Shown here one piece after another: positions 34,347 through 46,279 of a DNA stretch of 64,000 bases; position 1 is the first letter of the stretch, and each line of letters begins with the position of its first letter. The stretch is taken from the NCBI GenBank assembly GCA_964036665.1, contig OZ038529.1:10479060-10543059 (forward strand), in the 5' to 3' direction. The position numbers and the translations under genes were made by a program. Under the pieces are notes generated by a model. That model was not told the origin of the DNA. It saw only the letters and a list, made by a program, of their open reading frames with translations, and searched no databases. The DNA comes from Gordius sp. MW1 (lineage: Eukaryota; Nematomorpha; Gordioida; Gordea; Gordiidae).

Positions 34347-34776
34347 CAGAGGTCAGATTTGTTAGAATTTTTCAGCCCGAACCCGGCCCGGCCCGATTTT
34401 ATAATTAATCTGCCCGCCCGAACCCATCTAAGTGTCCGCCCGGGCCCGCCCAAATCGTTAAAGCTGCCCGAATTGCCCGGCCCGAAATGTTAAATTTGCC
34501 CGTTAGTCCCGAATTTGTGAGGTCGCAAACAGAGGTCGGATTTGTTAAAATTTTTCTGCCCAAACCCGGCCCGGTCTAAATTTTTAACTAAATTCCCCGC
34601 CTGAACCCTTCTAAGTGTCCGCTCAGCCATGCCCAAACCATTAGAGCTGCCCGGCCTTATTAATAAAATTTGCCCGTTAGACTAGAAATTATCCAATCCC
34701 AAAATCTTTTAACCACTATTACAAAATAAGCATTAAATAATGGCATATTGATCAGAACAAAGATGACAATATTTTA

Positions 34777-34945
34777 TTATTCATAATTATTATGTAAAAA
34801 TAACAAATCGTCGACAATTTCCGGGGATAATCTTGTGCGTCTTTCCTCTATTAATCTTCCTGCGATAGAGAAACTTCTTTCACTTGCAGCACTCGTCGCC
34901 GGGATGGCAAAGAGTATTTTTGTTAATCTTGCTAATTTAGGATAC
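34777..34945 (-). pseudogene. hAT transposase dimerisation exon
   Basis: 56 codons after an AG acceptor-like site: YPKLARLTKILFAIPATSAA, then SERSFSIAGRLIEERRTRLS, then PEIVDDLLFLHNN and a stop at 34777. This is the hATC signature (ATSAASER.FS.AG), with no stop inside. It shares orientation with the enclosing element, whose remaining transposase was not found. Confidence 0.8.
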
Positions 34946-35587
34946 CTAAAATAGTTATAATTTTAGATAACTTTAATGTGACTTGTTTTCTTTATTTTTC
35001 CACCATATTAAAAGGAAGGGTAAAGATGACAATCTGATTTAGTTTTAGGTACCCATAAAAGACAAATTCTGCAATGGAAAAATTTTTAAATAGCCAATTC
35101 ATATTCCAAATTACATTAAGATAAATCCCTTATGAAAAAATACACATACGGTTTATGTTTTAATTATATATCATTATTATTTAAAAAAATAATTACAAAG
35201 ATAATAGTAACCCCAGGCTACGACTAGCCTCGGTCTCCCCCAAGTCTAATAGCAGAATTTGAATATATTATTCTAGCGTTTGTAAATTTTAAATCTAGAT
35301 CAAGCACGATATTTTATATGATAAAAAGATTTAAAAATATAAAGCTTAAAATCACGGACAAATTCCTAAATTAATGCAAAAAACTTTGGCCAGAGTTTTT
35401 TTTAATATTATATCATCGCTAACAAAACTAATCATAGGACATACAATTTTATTATAAATAAAAAATTATATATTAAATTTATATAACTTACTTTGCTACA
35501 GAATGATAATTTTTATTTGAAAATTGTGAATTATAAAAATAAGTAGAATTTTTAGTTGTTAAAATTTTAATTAATTAGGAATCTGGT

Positions 35588-35838
35588 GCATTTCGTAATA
35601 TGTGCATTTCGTAATAAGTAATACATATTATCAAATAAATCACTAAATCTAACCCTAACCCTTGCCTATATTACATTTTGCCTAGATTACATGAAATTTA
35701 CAAAATAAACGATAATAATATTTACAAAATAGAAGATAATAATATTAGAAAACTTACCAAACGCGGAGGGTTATAACTACGCATGCGCATAAGCAATTCT
35801 TGCCTGTATTACGAAAGCACATATTACGATTTGCAGAA
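35588..35838. repeat. Inverted-repeat element with TTCGTAATATGTGC ends
   Basis: The left end GCATTTCGTAATATGTGC and right end GCACATATTACGATTTGC are inverted. Inside is the string AACCCTAACCCTTGCCTATA, which also occurs, inverted, at 61535-61555 and 63935-63955. It is non-coding. Confidence 0.55.
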
Positions 35839-36182
35839 GTGGAATTTAACACTTATATGCGCGCGCATTGTTAGAAAATGGCATGAGCCTTTGTTTTAAG
35901 TCTAGACGGCACACATGTGTGTGTTGTGTAGTGTATTGCGAACGAAACGAACAATGAAATGGCTTTGGCTACATAAATACAAATAATCCAATCCTTTCCA
36001 TAAACGTAGATCTAGATGGGTATCTGACTGAATCTGAAAGAAATGGAGTGGGGCAAAGATTTAACATGGGGGGGGGGGGGTGGCAGCATTCGCGAACGCG
36101 ATAAAAATGTAAGAAAATAATTTACTACTACCATAGTAATAGAGTAGCAGTTTAAATCGTTAGATATTATCATATTACGTCA

Positions 36183-36540
36183 AGCGCGTAGCCAGGATTT
36201 TCCCTCAGGGGGGGGGGGGAAATTTCCAATATAACATTTTTATTTCAACGTCAAAATTATAAAATCTGGTATAAAACATATAAAAAGTCATTATAATTAT
36301 TAACTTGGTCAGTTACGTTGCACAACTATAAAGTAGAAATCCAAAAAATTTTATAACATTTTTATTTCAACATTAAAATTATAAAATCTGGTAAAACATA
36401 AAGAAAGTCATTATAAATAATTAACTTGGTCAGTTACGTTGCACAACTATAAAATATAAACTTTAGATCTAAAATAATTTTTCATAAAAAATCTGTGGGG
36501 AGGGAATTTCCCGTTCCCCCCCCCCCCCCGTCATTTACGC
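36183..36540. repeat. G/C-run MITE-like segment with internal duplication
   Basis: GCGTAGCCAGGATTTTCCC with a 12-base G run at the left faces a C13 run and TTTACGCC at the right, recalling the CAT-GGCGTA family. Between them a segment of about 110 bp (AACATTTTTATTTCAACRT...CACAACTATAAA) is repeated in tandem. Confidence 0.45.
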
Positions 36541-37051
36541 CATTAGTTAAATAAAATAATAAATTTTGTCATTTATCAGTTAAAAGAAATTTTACATTTA
36601 TAAATCTATTTATCTTAATATATAAATAAATATATTTATTTTAATATATGTTTTTTGATACGTCATTTTATTCTTTTATAATATAATATGAAAATTAAAA
36701 ATTTTTGATCTTGAGATAAACCAGTTAAACTAATTTATTCGAAATAAAATAAAATTTAATTCTGAAGAAGTTAAAATTAGGATTTAGGACATTATATAAA
36801 CGTACGATAAGGTTTTAAGCGATAGAAAAAAATCTAGTCAAATTTATAATGGCCCAAAATTTTTTATAAGCGAATTTTTCTTTTTTCGAGGAAAATCAAT
36901 TTGATAAAATTTTTGGCATGCCCGAATTGCCCGAATCTTATTAGCGTGCCCGCCCGGGCCCATCCAAAAAGTAAAACTTAAGACAGTTGCCCGGCGTGGG
37001 CCGGGCCGGGCGGGCCGGGCAGCGGGTTGGGCCGGGCATTTCTGACCTCTG

Positions 37052-37637
37052 AGTTGCACATCAGATATTTATATTAATATTTTTGGTTGTACGTCCATCC
37101 TGTTTGACTTGTCGAATTGCCTTTTTTAAATATTTTCGTGGAAACATATACAAGTTAATAGCTGTGAACTTATGCTTCACTTTTATTTCGCTTTTGCATA
37201 TTGACTAGCGAATGATCGCTAGTTGGCTTTAATTTTTTCGACCTCGCTCGAGCCCAAATTCCATTATTATTTTTGTGCTCGACTAATTATTATTATTATT
37301 ACCTCTATATATAATTTTTTTGACATCTTGTTTAGTTTGTTGCTTTAAAACGAATAATTCCAAAAATGGCCGAATAATACCCTGCAAAATATTTTATAAA
37401 AGTTTCTACATTAATTGTATAAAATCTACTCAACTTCAGGGTTGTACATCTATTTATTCTAAAATAATAATAATCAGAATTAAGAAAAAATAGCGTAGTT
37501 GGGGGCTTCGCTTCCAGACCCCCGTTCCAAACCCTTATTTCCTGCCCCCAGATCCCCGCTAAGCCAAGCACATTGCCCCCTTCACATATCTCTGCTTTAA
37601 ATCCTCATACACAACTTATTACTCTTTTATACTATTT
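37052..37637. other. AT-rich DNA without features
   Basis: No gene was recognised. A reading frame at 37332-37571 on the minus strand has no recognisable product. Confidence 0.4.
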
Positions 37638-37980
37638 ACTAGATGAACCCGGCAAACGTTGTTTTGCCATTTATCCGGGTGTATTAAATTATGTTAAAAT
37701 TTTAGGGCATATATGATGATAAAGCGGTTATTGAAGTAAAAATAAAGTTTGATGTCTATATATTCTTCTATTGTTCTATTTCCGTATACAGTGCAACGCG
37801 TACGAATACTCGAAAACTTCTGGACCGATTTGGCTCGAACAAATCTTAAAACATGCTCCGAAATGTCAGGAATAAACTGTAAAATGTTGAGCCAAATCGG
37901 TCTGGTAGTTTTCCAAAATTGGTGGCGGCATATATACACACACACACACACACACATAGTTTCATTTTTATATATAAGAT
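37638..37980 (+). repeat. Interspersed repeat, CCCGGCAAACG family, copy 1
   Basis: Opens ACTAGATGAACCCGGCAAAC and closes ATAGTTTCATTTTTATATAT with AAGAT. Inside is a GACCGATTTGGCTCGAAC / AGCCAAATCGGTCTGG hairpin pair and a (CA)n run at 37936-37956. There are no inverted termini. Other copies are at 47125-48133 and 48431-48643, with a head fragment at 51562. The class is unknown. Confidence 0.7.
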
Positions 37981-38152
37981 AAACAAAGCATATTTGCTAT
38001 GCAATTCATGTTCAATTTGAGCATCGTGTAAAATTTAACCCATAATCGCATAGCTATTAATAATATTGGAAAAAGCTAAAGTATATTCATGCCCGACTTG
38101 ACTCAAAAAAGAGGAAAGTTTTACCTAGTTTAACCCTCTTCTTCTTTATCAG

Positions 38153-39150
38153 TTATTTGATCCCACATTCGTGGGGTTTGTTTTGATAAGTTTCTTCCAT
38201 CTTGACCGGGTGAGTGCCATAGTTTTCATAATTTATTGACTTGCCCTTTCCACGTGACACGGGGTCGTCCTCTTTCTCCCCCGGTACCTCCATATCTAGT
38301 ACTTTTCGATTTACGTCATCCGTGTCCCTTCTTAGTTTATACCCATACCACCTTAGCCGATTTTCGTTAATCATGTCCGCCATAGGGTGAATACTTATTT
38401 TTGTCATGAAAAAGTCATTCGTCATATGGTCGAGCTTAGTATACCCCATGCTCCACCGTATCATTGTCATCTCTATGGCTTGTAATAGCTTTCCTTCAGT
38501 TGTGTTTAATGCCCATGTTTCACTTCCATAGAGTAACACCGGTCTTACGATGGAAATGTAAGCTATGCTCTTTAACCATATTGGCATTTTCTTGTCGCAC
38601 ATAACACCGGATATACTACGCCATTTAACCCATCCTTTTTGGATCCGGGCATTGACTTCTGTTACGCAACCTCGTCTCGAATGGGGTGCTTCTACCGTTC
38701 ATTTCCATGCATACCGTTTTTTGATCGTTGACCTTTAAACCATATCCAGCTAAGCGCTTTGACCACTTTTCTGCTTCTTCGAATACTTTCTCTCTTGTTT
38801 CCTCGCACAGTACTATATCATCGGCATATAGCATACACATACACCATGGCGATGGCTTTTGAATGTCCCTCGTTATCGTGTCTATAATTATATTAAATAA
38901 AAGGGACTTAAAGCAGATCCTTGATGTAATCCAATTTTAACCCGAAAAGATTTAGAGTCTTCAACTATCGTCTTATCGCAAGTGTTGAGGCTTCACAAAT
39001 ATTTTTCATAAGCCGTATATTTGCGTCAGGAATATTTTGTTTTCTCAGGCACCACCATATTAAATCGCGGGGGACCGTGTCATAAGCTTTCTCCAAGTCG
39101 ATAAAGACCATATGTAGGTATTTCCTCTTTTCACCATACTTATCCAAAAC
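38153..39150 (-). pseudogene. Non-LTR retrotransposon (LINE) reverse transcriptase remnant
   Basis: Three minus-strand frames are in order. 39147-38965 has VFIDLEKAYDTVPRDLIWW (RT motif A region). 38840-38625 has MLYADDIVLCEE, the RT catalytic YADD box. 38602-38153 has the RT C-terminal domain: RPVLLYGSETWALN, LRWYGYKLRRD and the VLDMEVPG tail. Frameshifts separate them. This is the AP-endonuclease LINE type common in invertebrates (RTE-like); the clade is not certain. The endonuclease part is absent. Fragments of the same family are at 10915-11640 and 31313-32850. Confidence 0.85.
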
Positions 39151-39160
39151 CCGGTACTAA

Positions 39161-40347
39161 CTAAAAAAACAACAGGCAAAAAACGCTTACTGCGAAGCTC
39201 AAAATGTCATTTATGTGACAGCGACAGATTTACAATTGTGATATGCTTCCGGCTTGCTTATAAATTAATATTTGATTCACATTAATTCGAGGAACACGTT
39301 ATTTATTGGGGCAAAATATAAAAAACTACATGTGACGGTATGAATTGATAGTTTTAAATGAGGGAAATGCAACAGGTGTTAAAATAAGCGTCAAAAAACC
39401 GTAAATTTTTTTTTTGATTCATACTTTGGCCAATGGTCACCTTTTTTCATTGGTCAGCACCCAGGACACGGTAAAAGAGAATATAATTACATAAGAGACA
39501 AATATAATAAAAATATAAAAAATTTCGACTCACACTTTTACCAATGGTCATTTTTTCCATTGGTCAGCAGCCAGGACACGGTCATAATAGACACAAAGAC
39601 CCATATCAGTAGAGGCATAGGCCCTTATAGGGGGGGGGCAGAGGGTAACTATCAATGATAGGTTAATAAAAAAATAAATATTTGCCCTCGCCGAGATTCT
39701 AATCCATATCAGAAGAGGCATGGGCCCATGTGTAGGTAGAGGGCACAGGGTACCGTACTCAGGATGTCTTAATCGAATTTCAAGCGGTCGCAGTGGTAAA
39801 TACGACAAAAAAACGAAAAATGTGCCCGTTCCGTGCGTGACATAACGGTGCGTAATACGTCGGTGCAAACTTTCGGTGCGTGAGAGTAAACAAATGGAAG
39901 TGAGCCCATAAATTGCATAGCAATTAATATTTAAATGTTTTTGACTCCAATCTAAGTTTGCCAATTATTAGTTATTAAACTTTTCCTAAAACAAAGAATT
40001 TCAATTAATGGAACATTCAACTAATTAATTCAAGTTTGCACATTTAACTTCTCATGGATATATATGACCATTATAAGGTAGTATGTAGTGACAGTTATTA
40101 ATTATTTAGTTTTTTGAATATACGCTTCGTTATTTATAACATAATTATCTATTATATGTGAATTTATCGTCTGCCTACAATTACTCGCGGTTATTGAAAC
40201 AAATTCGTTTGTTTAGTTTGGAATCTAAGTTCTTTGGTATTCTACACTTGCCACGTCATTACAGTATATACTCATATAAAAATATAGAGAGTTAAGAGTT
40301 TTGGTTTCACTATATTAAGAACTTAATGGTAAGCTTGAAGTATCCAG
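39161..40347. repeat. Non-coding DNA with a duplicated hairpin motif
   Basis: A segment of about 45 bp made of CCAATGGTCA, a T run, CATTGGTCAGCA and CCAGGACACGGT occurs twice (39430-39475 and 39540-39585). Each copy folds back on itself through CCAATG and CATTGG. A second duplicated string, CATATCAG(T/A)AGAGGCAT, lies at 39602 and 39703. No gene was recognised. Confidence 0.55.
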
Positions 40348-40724
40348 TAGTGTTGTTAAACGGATGGGTTTTGATTAGAGTTGTTAAATTGCTAACTTTC
40401 TTCAAACTCCAGACGCGAGCACACACACTGAGTTGCTTAATATGCGCGTTAGCACAATGTGTGCTCACTGTTCGGTGCACTAGGCAGAACAGTAGCATAT
40501 AAAAATGCTCGAGGGCGGAGCAGAAACTCGAGCAGATGGTAGCTGGAGTTGAAGAAATTTAGCAATTTAACAACTCTAGTTTTGATTGGTCGACCTTTGA
40601 TTTAACTAAGAATAACCGACTCTGGCCGGCTAAGAAAAACACACCAAAAAACCCTTGTCTATTTATGTTTAGTCCACTAAAACCAAAGGTCGACCAAGCA
40701 AAACCCAGCCGTCCTACAACACTA
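40348..40724. mobile_element. hAT-type MITE (TAGTGTTGT family), interrupted
   Basis: The left end TAGTGTTGTTAAACGGATGG and right end CCGTCCTACAACACTA belong to the family seen at 22287 and 48905. Inner GGTCGACC strings are inverted. A second element is inserted 28 bases from its left end. No target duplication is visible. Confidence 0.7.
40376..40578. mobile_element. 203-bp hAT-type MITE nested in another MITE
   Basis: Ends TAGAGTTGTTAAATTGCTAA and TTAGCAATTTAACAACTCTA are perfect inverted 20-mers. The octamer GTTTTGAT, which belongs to the outer MITE, is duplicated exactly (40368-40375 and 40579-40586). Confidence 0.9.
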
Positions 40725-41602
40725 TTGTAGCTCCCTGCTGATCTAGATAATAACATTACCCTAGATGAATGTTTATAGTTTACAACAATTAACTCGTATG
40801 ATAAGTATTCTTTGTCAGATTTATTACCTATCGATTCACATGTATATCAAATAGACCCTTACCAATATCATCATGATGTAATCTTTGAGTCACTTACCAC
40901 AATAAAAGTTAAGAACAATGGCTGTAAGGCCGGGCTGTCTGGATACATTTACTGCTCATACTTTAGGTTGGCGAATATTTGTTTTTTATTTTGAATTTAG
41001 GCGGCCATTTTCAGTGAGATAAGTTAAATCGCGCATGCACAAGGAAGAATAAATTAGAGATAACATTGCATAAGTATCTTTCCATGTTTATGGTTAACAT
41101 TTAATCATCTATGTTTTTAGATTTATAGCACGAAAAAAAGCATTTATAGATTGCTCTAATGTTTTAACGATGCCATAATATCTACTAAAAAATATGCACT
41201 ACATCAATCAAACTATTTACGTTTGAGTTCTAAATTTTTTTCACTTTTGTTAAATGCTTTTGTTAGGTGATATAAGCTCTATATGACATTTTCAAAAAAC
41301 AATAAAAGTCCTAACATGGCGGACTATTACCTAAAAAATATCAGCTCTTCGCCATCTACAGTATTATTAGTCTAGGTTTGTTTATTTATTGCTATAAATA
41401 TTTGCCCGATCTTTGGGGAAACACTTATAAACTGTTTTATCGTTTCAAAATTTCTAATTTTATATTAAGTGTTTTGAAGGAAGTGACTTTTAATTGAAAA
41501 GTAACAACATACTTTTTAGTCTAGAAATTACTATGATTAAGCAGTCTCATTTTTTTTGTCCTAATTACTTTGTAACACATTGTATGCAAACATCGTTTAC
41601 GA
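40725..41602. other. AT-rich DNA without supported features
   Basis: A reading frame at 40812-40994 has no recognisable product. No repeat boundaries were identified. Confidence 0.4.
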
Positions 41603-41818
41603 TGTTGCGCATCGTCGAACTTCAATTCAAAATAGAATATTCAAAGATGACAGTTCTTGAAAAGAATTAATTGTTAAATTCTACGAAAATTTAATAAATA
41701 GTGATATAACTTTATTTGGAATTTTAGTTCTTTTCTTTCTTGTCTCCACAATACTTTGTATAATTCTATGGTGCTTACTTTGTATCACATAGTGTTTATA
41801 AGATGTATAAATTTTGCA
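41603..41818 (-). repeat. Candidate LTR of a decayed retrotransposon (3' side)
   Basis: About 210 bp starting TGTTGCGCATCGTCGAA and containing GATGACAGTTCTTGAAAAGA and TTCTTGTCTCCACAATACTT. It is repeated in the same orientation with roughly 85-90 percent identity at 45903-46090. The pair brackets minus-strand gag/protease remnants, which is why LTRs are proposed. Termini and target duplication are not certain. Confidence 0.55.
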
Positions 41819-42036
41819 AAGATGTATTTTACATTTTTACATACGATGAACGGGTAGTAAAGACACAACCTATTAGAGTAATAAAAAAGGTATTATATTT
41901 ATCCTGTCCTTCCTTTTTAAATATGTTTAAAAGTGTTTGTAATTATATTAAATAAATTTATACTTACTCTATAATGCATTGAAAGTTCCATGAGCTGATT
42001 ATTAATTTAGAAAGATGAGAATAATGATATCCATAT

Positions 42037-42085
42037 TAGAGCCCTGCACGGCTTTTAAAATTCGGGTCGGGTTTGGGTTGAAAAA
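42037..42085. repeat. Short hAT-type end with GGGTCGGGT block
   Basis: TAGAGCCCTGCACGGC followed by ATTCGGGTCGGGTTTGGGTT resembles the ends of the TAGAGAACTG family at 25818 and 56704. No matching right end was found, so this is a fragment. Confidence 0.4.
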
Positions 42086-42560
42086 TGGCATTTAAAACAG
42101 TTGGCAAAGGATATTAGCTTTGAAATATAATTTTGTTGCATTTTAATATTTGTTACAAAAGGGTTTTAACTAAATCATTATTATTGTTAAAATTAAAAAT
42201 ACTAAGTTTTCATTAATTTAATTAGTTACTAGTAAATACCTTTTTGAGTCATTCAAAACTTCTGTGGGTAGAAAAAAATAGGAAAAATGTTACATTTTAT
42301 TCAGATGCTAAAAAGGATGATTGCTTTATAGTAATTATATATAGGAGTAATGAAACATAGTATATTTAATATTACAAGCCATGTTTATAAGTAGTATTAG
42401 CAAAAATTTAATTGTTACATGAAAAACGCGTAAATATGCAGGCATAAAATACTAAATGACAGTATTTTTGATGATATAAAGGTATATTTTGTGGTTAAAT
42501 GTTGGAGAAATATAGAATATATGCAATGTAATTAATTATTAAATTTCTTAAGATTGTTTA

Positions 42561-43311
42561 TTATATAGATGTCCAAGAGAAATGATATATGCGTATTTTG
42601 CTATTAAAAAATACATTTAAAGGTATTTTATTATATTTTTGCTTTAACATTGCATTGGAATATGTATTTGGTTTAATTTTTAAAGTTATAAAAGTAGTGT
42701 TAATTTTATTATGTGTGCGAATATGTCTCTTTAATCTCGTCCTACGAACTTCTTTCATATATTGCATTTCGCATTTAATTTTAAATGCACATCTTTTATG
42801 TGCTGATTTAAATTACCTTTGAGATAGTATTCGTGACAGTGTGGGCATTGATCTTGCAATTTTTTATGTACAATTCTTATATGTTGATTTAAATTATTTT
42901 TTGGATAATGGTTGTCACATAATGTGCATTTGACTTTTAAATTTTGATGAATATGCCTTTTTAAATAGGATTTAAAATAGTAATTGTTGCAATAGGGACA
43001 TAATTCATTCTTTTTTTCATGTACAATATGTATATGTATCTTCAAATTATTTTTGGATAATAATTGTCACACAATGTGCATTTAACTTTTAATTTTAGGT
43101 GAACATCGGAAATGTGTTTAAATAAATGATTGATTATAAATATAAAACAGAAGGGACATTTATTCTTTACAGATTTGCAATTATGTACATCTCTCAAGTG
43201 ATTCAAGCAGTCCAGTTTTCCAATTGTTGTTTCGCATATTGGACAGCTTATCGTCGTTATTATTTCTTCTTGCTGATTTTCAGTTGCATTTAAAGTAGAT
43301 CTGTAACCCAT
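42561..43311 (-). pseudogene. C2H2 zinc-finger reading frames, frameshifted
   Basis: From an ATG at 43311 the minus strand encodes repeated fingers of the form C-x2-C-x11/12-H-x4-H, for example CPHCHEYYLKGNLNQHIKDV-H and CTLCDNHYPKNNLNQHIRIV-H, linked by short KLK/KKL spacers. At least five or six fingers are visible. The frame shifts near 43045 (within a NYYPK repeat) and near 42765, so no single protein is encoded as it stands. It lies between the candidate LTRs and downstream (minus sense) of a retroviral-type protease remnant, where RT would be expected. It may be a captured host gene or part of the element. Confidence 0.6.
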
Positions 43312-43406
43312 ATCAATTTTCTAGCTATTTAAAAACTCTATGATTACTTCCTGCCATTTGATATTTATTTTTCCTGCTATCGTCATTTTTGTCTGCAATA
43401 GGTTCA

Positions 43407-43643
43407 TCATATGTTCATAAAAACGGGGAGGACTTTTCCTTTCCGCCATCCTGGCGTCCTTTTATTTTTTACCCAGAATTCCCTTATTTCCAAGTTCCGT
43501 GGCCGTGTCGTCTTATCATCATTGAGTGCGATAGTTTCTGCAGTCATTTTTAGAATCTCTTCTCTTGTAGTCTCATCATCATCTGCCTTCACATCCTTTT
43601 TAACCCATTTACCATTGGCAATTGTACCTTTTTTGGCAGCCAT
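43407..43643 (-). other. Hypothetical minus-strand frame of unknown function
   Basis: 78 codons, hydrophilic and rich in K, T, D and E. The frame stays open some way upstream of the ATG. I do not recognise it. It sits between the zinc-finger frames and the protease remnant of the decayed LTR element and may be part of that element. Confidence 0.3.
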
Positions 43644-44044
43644 TTTAAATTTGGGTAATACATCTGCGTTGATAAAATTCCTCTTTTCTATTCCAGTTTG
43701 GAGGATTTCATCGTTGCTATCCTGACCGTTTGTTTGATCAGCTTTTGATTTTTTGTCTAATTGGCCATCGTTCTCTGGTAATATCCCGAGGTTCTTTTTA
43801 GCTATTTTAAATTCTGATTGTGCTTCAATTGGTCTGTATTTTCGTTTGCATCTTGCAAGGTGTTCTCCTTCAACATTTTCCCTCTCTTTTTGCCATTACC
43901 TTTTACTATATCGCTCTTTGTCCCATAATCAAAATTTCTGGCCAATTTTTTTTTTATTAAATTTACACTTTTCGTACTTGAGTTTTGATTGCAAACCTTA
44001 AATATTTTAACACATTTGGGAATGTAAAATCCAAAACTGAATAT

Positions 44045-44283
44045 CTAAGGTAAGCCAAATAATGGTACGTCAGATATTTTTGTAACGATGACAGGTAGTA
44101 ATTTGCTCGTATGACCTAGCCCCACTTTAATGTTTGTCTCGCCCAATACGTCTAATTTTTGATGGTCATAACCCGTAAAATTATGTGTTGGCCTTTTAGG
44201 TTTTCCAATCTGGTTCCAAATTTTCTTATTTATCGCGGATACCTGGGCGCTGGTGTCATATTCCAAGCGGAATGGAACATCAT
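44045..44283 (-). pseudogene. Retroviral-type aspartic protease remnant
   Basis: EYDTSAQVSAINKKIWNQIG carries the D-T-(S/G)-A active-site pattern of Ty3/gypsy proteases, with serine in the usual glycine position. HNFTGYDHQKLDVLGETNIK and SKLLPVIV.KISDVPLFGLP continue the fold. It ends in a stop at 44045. It follows gag remnants upstream in the minus sense. Confidence 0.7.
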
Positions 44284-44397
44284 TTAACGTGACTCCTATA
44301 GTTGCTCGTTTCCGATCAATATTTTTAACGTGATTAATGGAATTAATATCGTCAACCTCTGTCTCGCAATCATCAAAAACTTGATAAACCCTCTTAT

Positions 44398-44953
44398 TCC
44401 TACAGGCCCGCGATAGATGACCTTTTTATTGCAATTATAACATTTTGCAGTAGCTGCAGCGCAATAGTTACGAGTGTGTGATCGGCCACAACGAAAACAT
44501 TTAGAAGCAGTACGGTTGGGGTTGGTCTGGCCCTTACTAACACCTGCACCATTACGATTATAATTCGATTTATATTCCAGGAATTAACCTCGCTCTCTGC
44601 CGTCTCCCATGCTAAAGCCATATCCAAAATTTTATCAAAAGTTAAGCTTCTACCTGTTTCGTCAAGCATCCTAGGATATTTACAACGAATTTCGACCTCG
44701 AACTTCAAGAATCGAATTCCTGCTACGAATTGGTCCCGAAAGCGCTCTTCAACATAAATAAGGAATAAAATTTAAATTGTTTTACTTCATATGAAAATTG
44801 TGGTATTTCCTGAGATTTTTCAATCTCAATTAATTTGCCTTTAAAATTCCCAAGCTTTGTTCCTTTTTCTATTAATTTGCGTGCAAAAATCCCAGAGTTT
44901 AGCTTATTTTTGATCAATATTTCGCTTTCTCCATATCTAATTGTATCCGGCAT
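44398..44953 (-). pseudogene. Ty3/gypsy Gag remnant with CCHC knuckles
   Basis: Minus-strand pieces in two or three frames: an N-terminal frame from 44953 (GKLIEIEKSQEIPQFSYEVK), then FEVEIRCKYPRMLDETG and SLTFDKILDMALAWETAES. Near 44500-44410 two zinc knuckles follow: CFRCGRSHTRNYC and CYNCNKK, the second broken by a frameshift. Order and content match gag of gypsy elements whose protease is at 44045-44283. Confidence 0.7.
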
Positions 44954-45902
44954 ATAAAAGGTACAATTTGTTTTAAAACCTCCATATTCAAAAATTTCCT
45001 ATGTTAAAATTGTATCAACCATGATAACTAGTATTTAATCGAAGCATCTCTTTTGAAACGTTAACATTTTTTTCTAACAAAAGCTAACACGTCTACTTCA
45101 GTAATTTCAGGTTGACACAGCGTATTTAATAAATATTAATTCAAAAACATTTCATTCTGCTATTTTTATTTCAATTTAATATAATCTAGTGTTATGTGGT
45201 AAATTTACATAAATTCAAAAGGTTTTAAATTATACAAAATAATAACAAACGATTTGCTTATTAATTATTTTCCAGTTTTTGTTTAAGCCATTTAAGCTAT
45301 TTTTAAATCTATCATTTTAAAATTTGATAAAGGTTTAAATACAATTACAAATATCATTCTTAATTGGATCAGTGTCTGATTAGTAGTTTATTAATTCATT
45401 GTAAATATAATTGAAATATTCGGAAGTTTGAAAAGCTGGGCCTAGTGTAGGAATCTTTTTGTTTAATGCGTCAAGAATTGAATCTTCTAACATGGCTTGA
45501 CATTCATCTTCATAATATCCAATCAAACTTAACATAGCTTTCTAGTCGATATACTAAATTAACTAAAATTATATGCTATTTAATGCTATAAAATTGTTTA
45601 ATTTTCAATTTTTTTAATAAAAGTCAAAAATATGTTCTTAAAATATTTACTAATTTTTCTATTTTAACATATTTCTCAAGCAAACGATATCTATTTGTTT
45701 CAAGGCGCCTTTTATTTTTCATACTTTTATACTCTCAGTGTTCTTATTCTTTCAAATTATATAATATAATTTTTTAACTTTTTAATGTTGTCATCTACTA
45801 AATTTAAAATAAACTCCTTGATATCTATTCAAATAAAATAAAGATTTTGTTAGAATTTAATATTTACTCTGTAAACTATGTAAAAATTTGCAATTGTCAA
45901 AT
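44954..45902. other. AT-rich DNA between gag remnant and candidate LTR
   Basis: Expected to hold the 5' leader of the minus-strand element. No primer-binding site could be recognised next to the LTR-like repeat. Confidence 0.4.
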
Positions 45903-46090
45903 TGTTGCGCATCATCGAAGTTCAATTCAAAATAGAACAAAGATGACAGTTCTTGAAAAGATTTAATTGTTAAATTCTACGAAAATTTAATAGTGATGTA
46001 ACTTTATTTTAAGTTCTTTTCTTTCTTGTCTCCACAATACTTTGTAAAATTTTATAGTGCTTTGTATCACATAGTGTTTATAAGATATAT
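45903..46090 (-). repeat. Candidate LTR of a decayed retrotransposon (5' side)
   Basis: Direct repeat of 41603-41818, missing several short blocks. It keeps TGTTGCGCATCATCGAAG, ACAGTTCTTGAAAAGA and CTTGTCTCCACAATACTTTG. Confidence 0.55.
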
Positions 46091-46279
46091 AAAATCTTTT
46101 TAATATAAACAAATTCCAACTCATTATATTATTCGATGCTAAAATCTATTGAATTAATGAGCAAGCATAGAGCCATAGAATTGTATTGGATTTTTCATCT
46201 AAAATAAACCTTTGGAGTCTAGTTTGTAGTTGAGGTTATAAATTTTGATATTTGAACAAGGAATTAGCTACCCTAAGGT

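Larger units (their letters stand above)
34347..37051 (-). mobile_element. hAT element remnant with CCCGGCCCG-rich ends
   Basis: The left end CAGAGGTCAG and right end CTGACCTCTG are perfect inverted decamers. GC-rich CCCGGCCCGGCCCG strings lie just inside on both sides. The left-end segment is duplicated in tandem (34347 and about 34532). On the minus strand an exon at 34945-34777 encodes a hATC dimerisation domain. The rest has been filled by other repeats (35588-35838, 36183-36540). No target duplication is visible. Confidence 0.65.

Noticed and set aside
36844-37059. Minus-strand proline/alanine/arginine-rich frame
   Set aside because: It reads through the GCCCGGCCCG terminal block of the hAT remnant and has no independent support.
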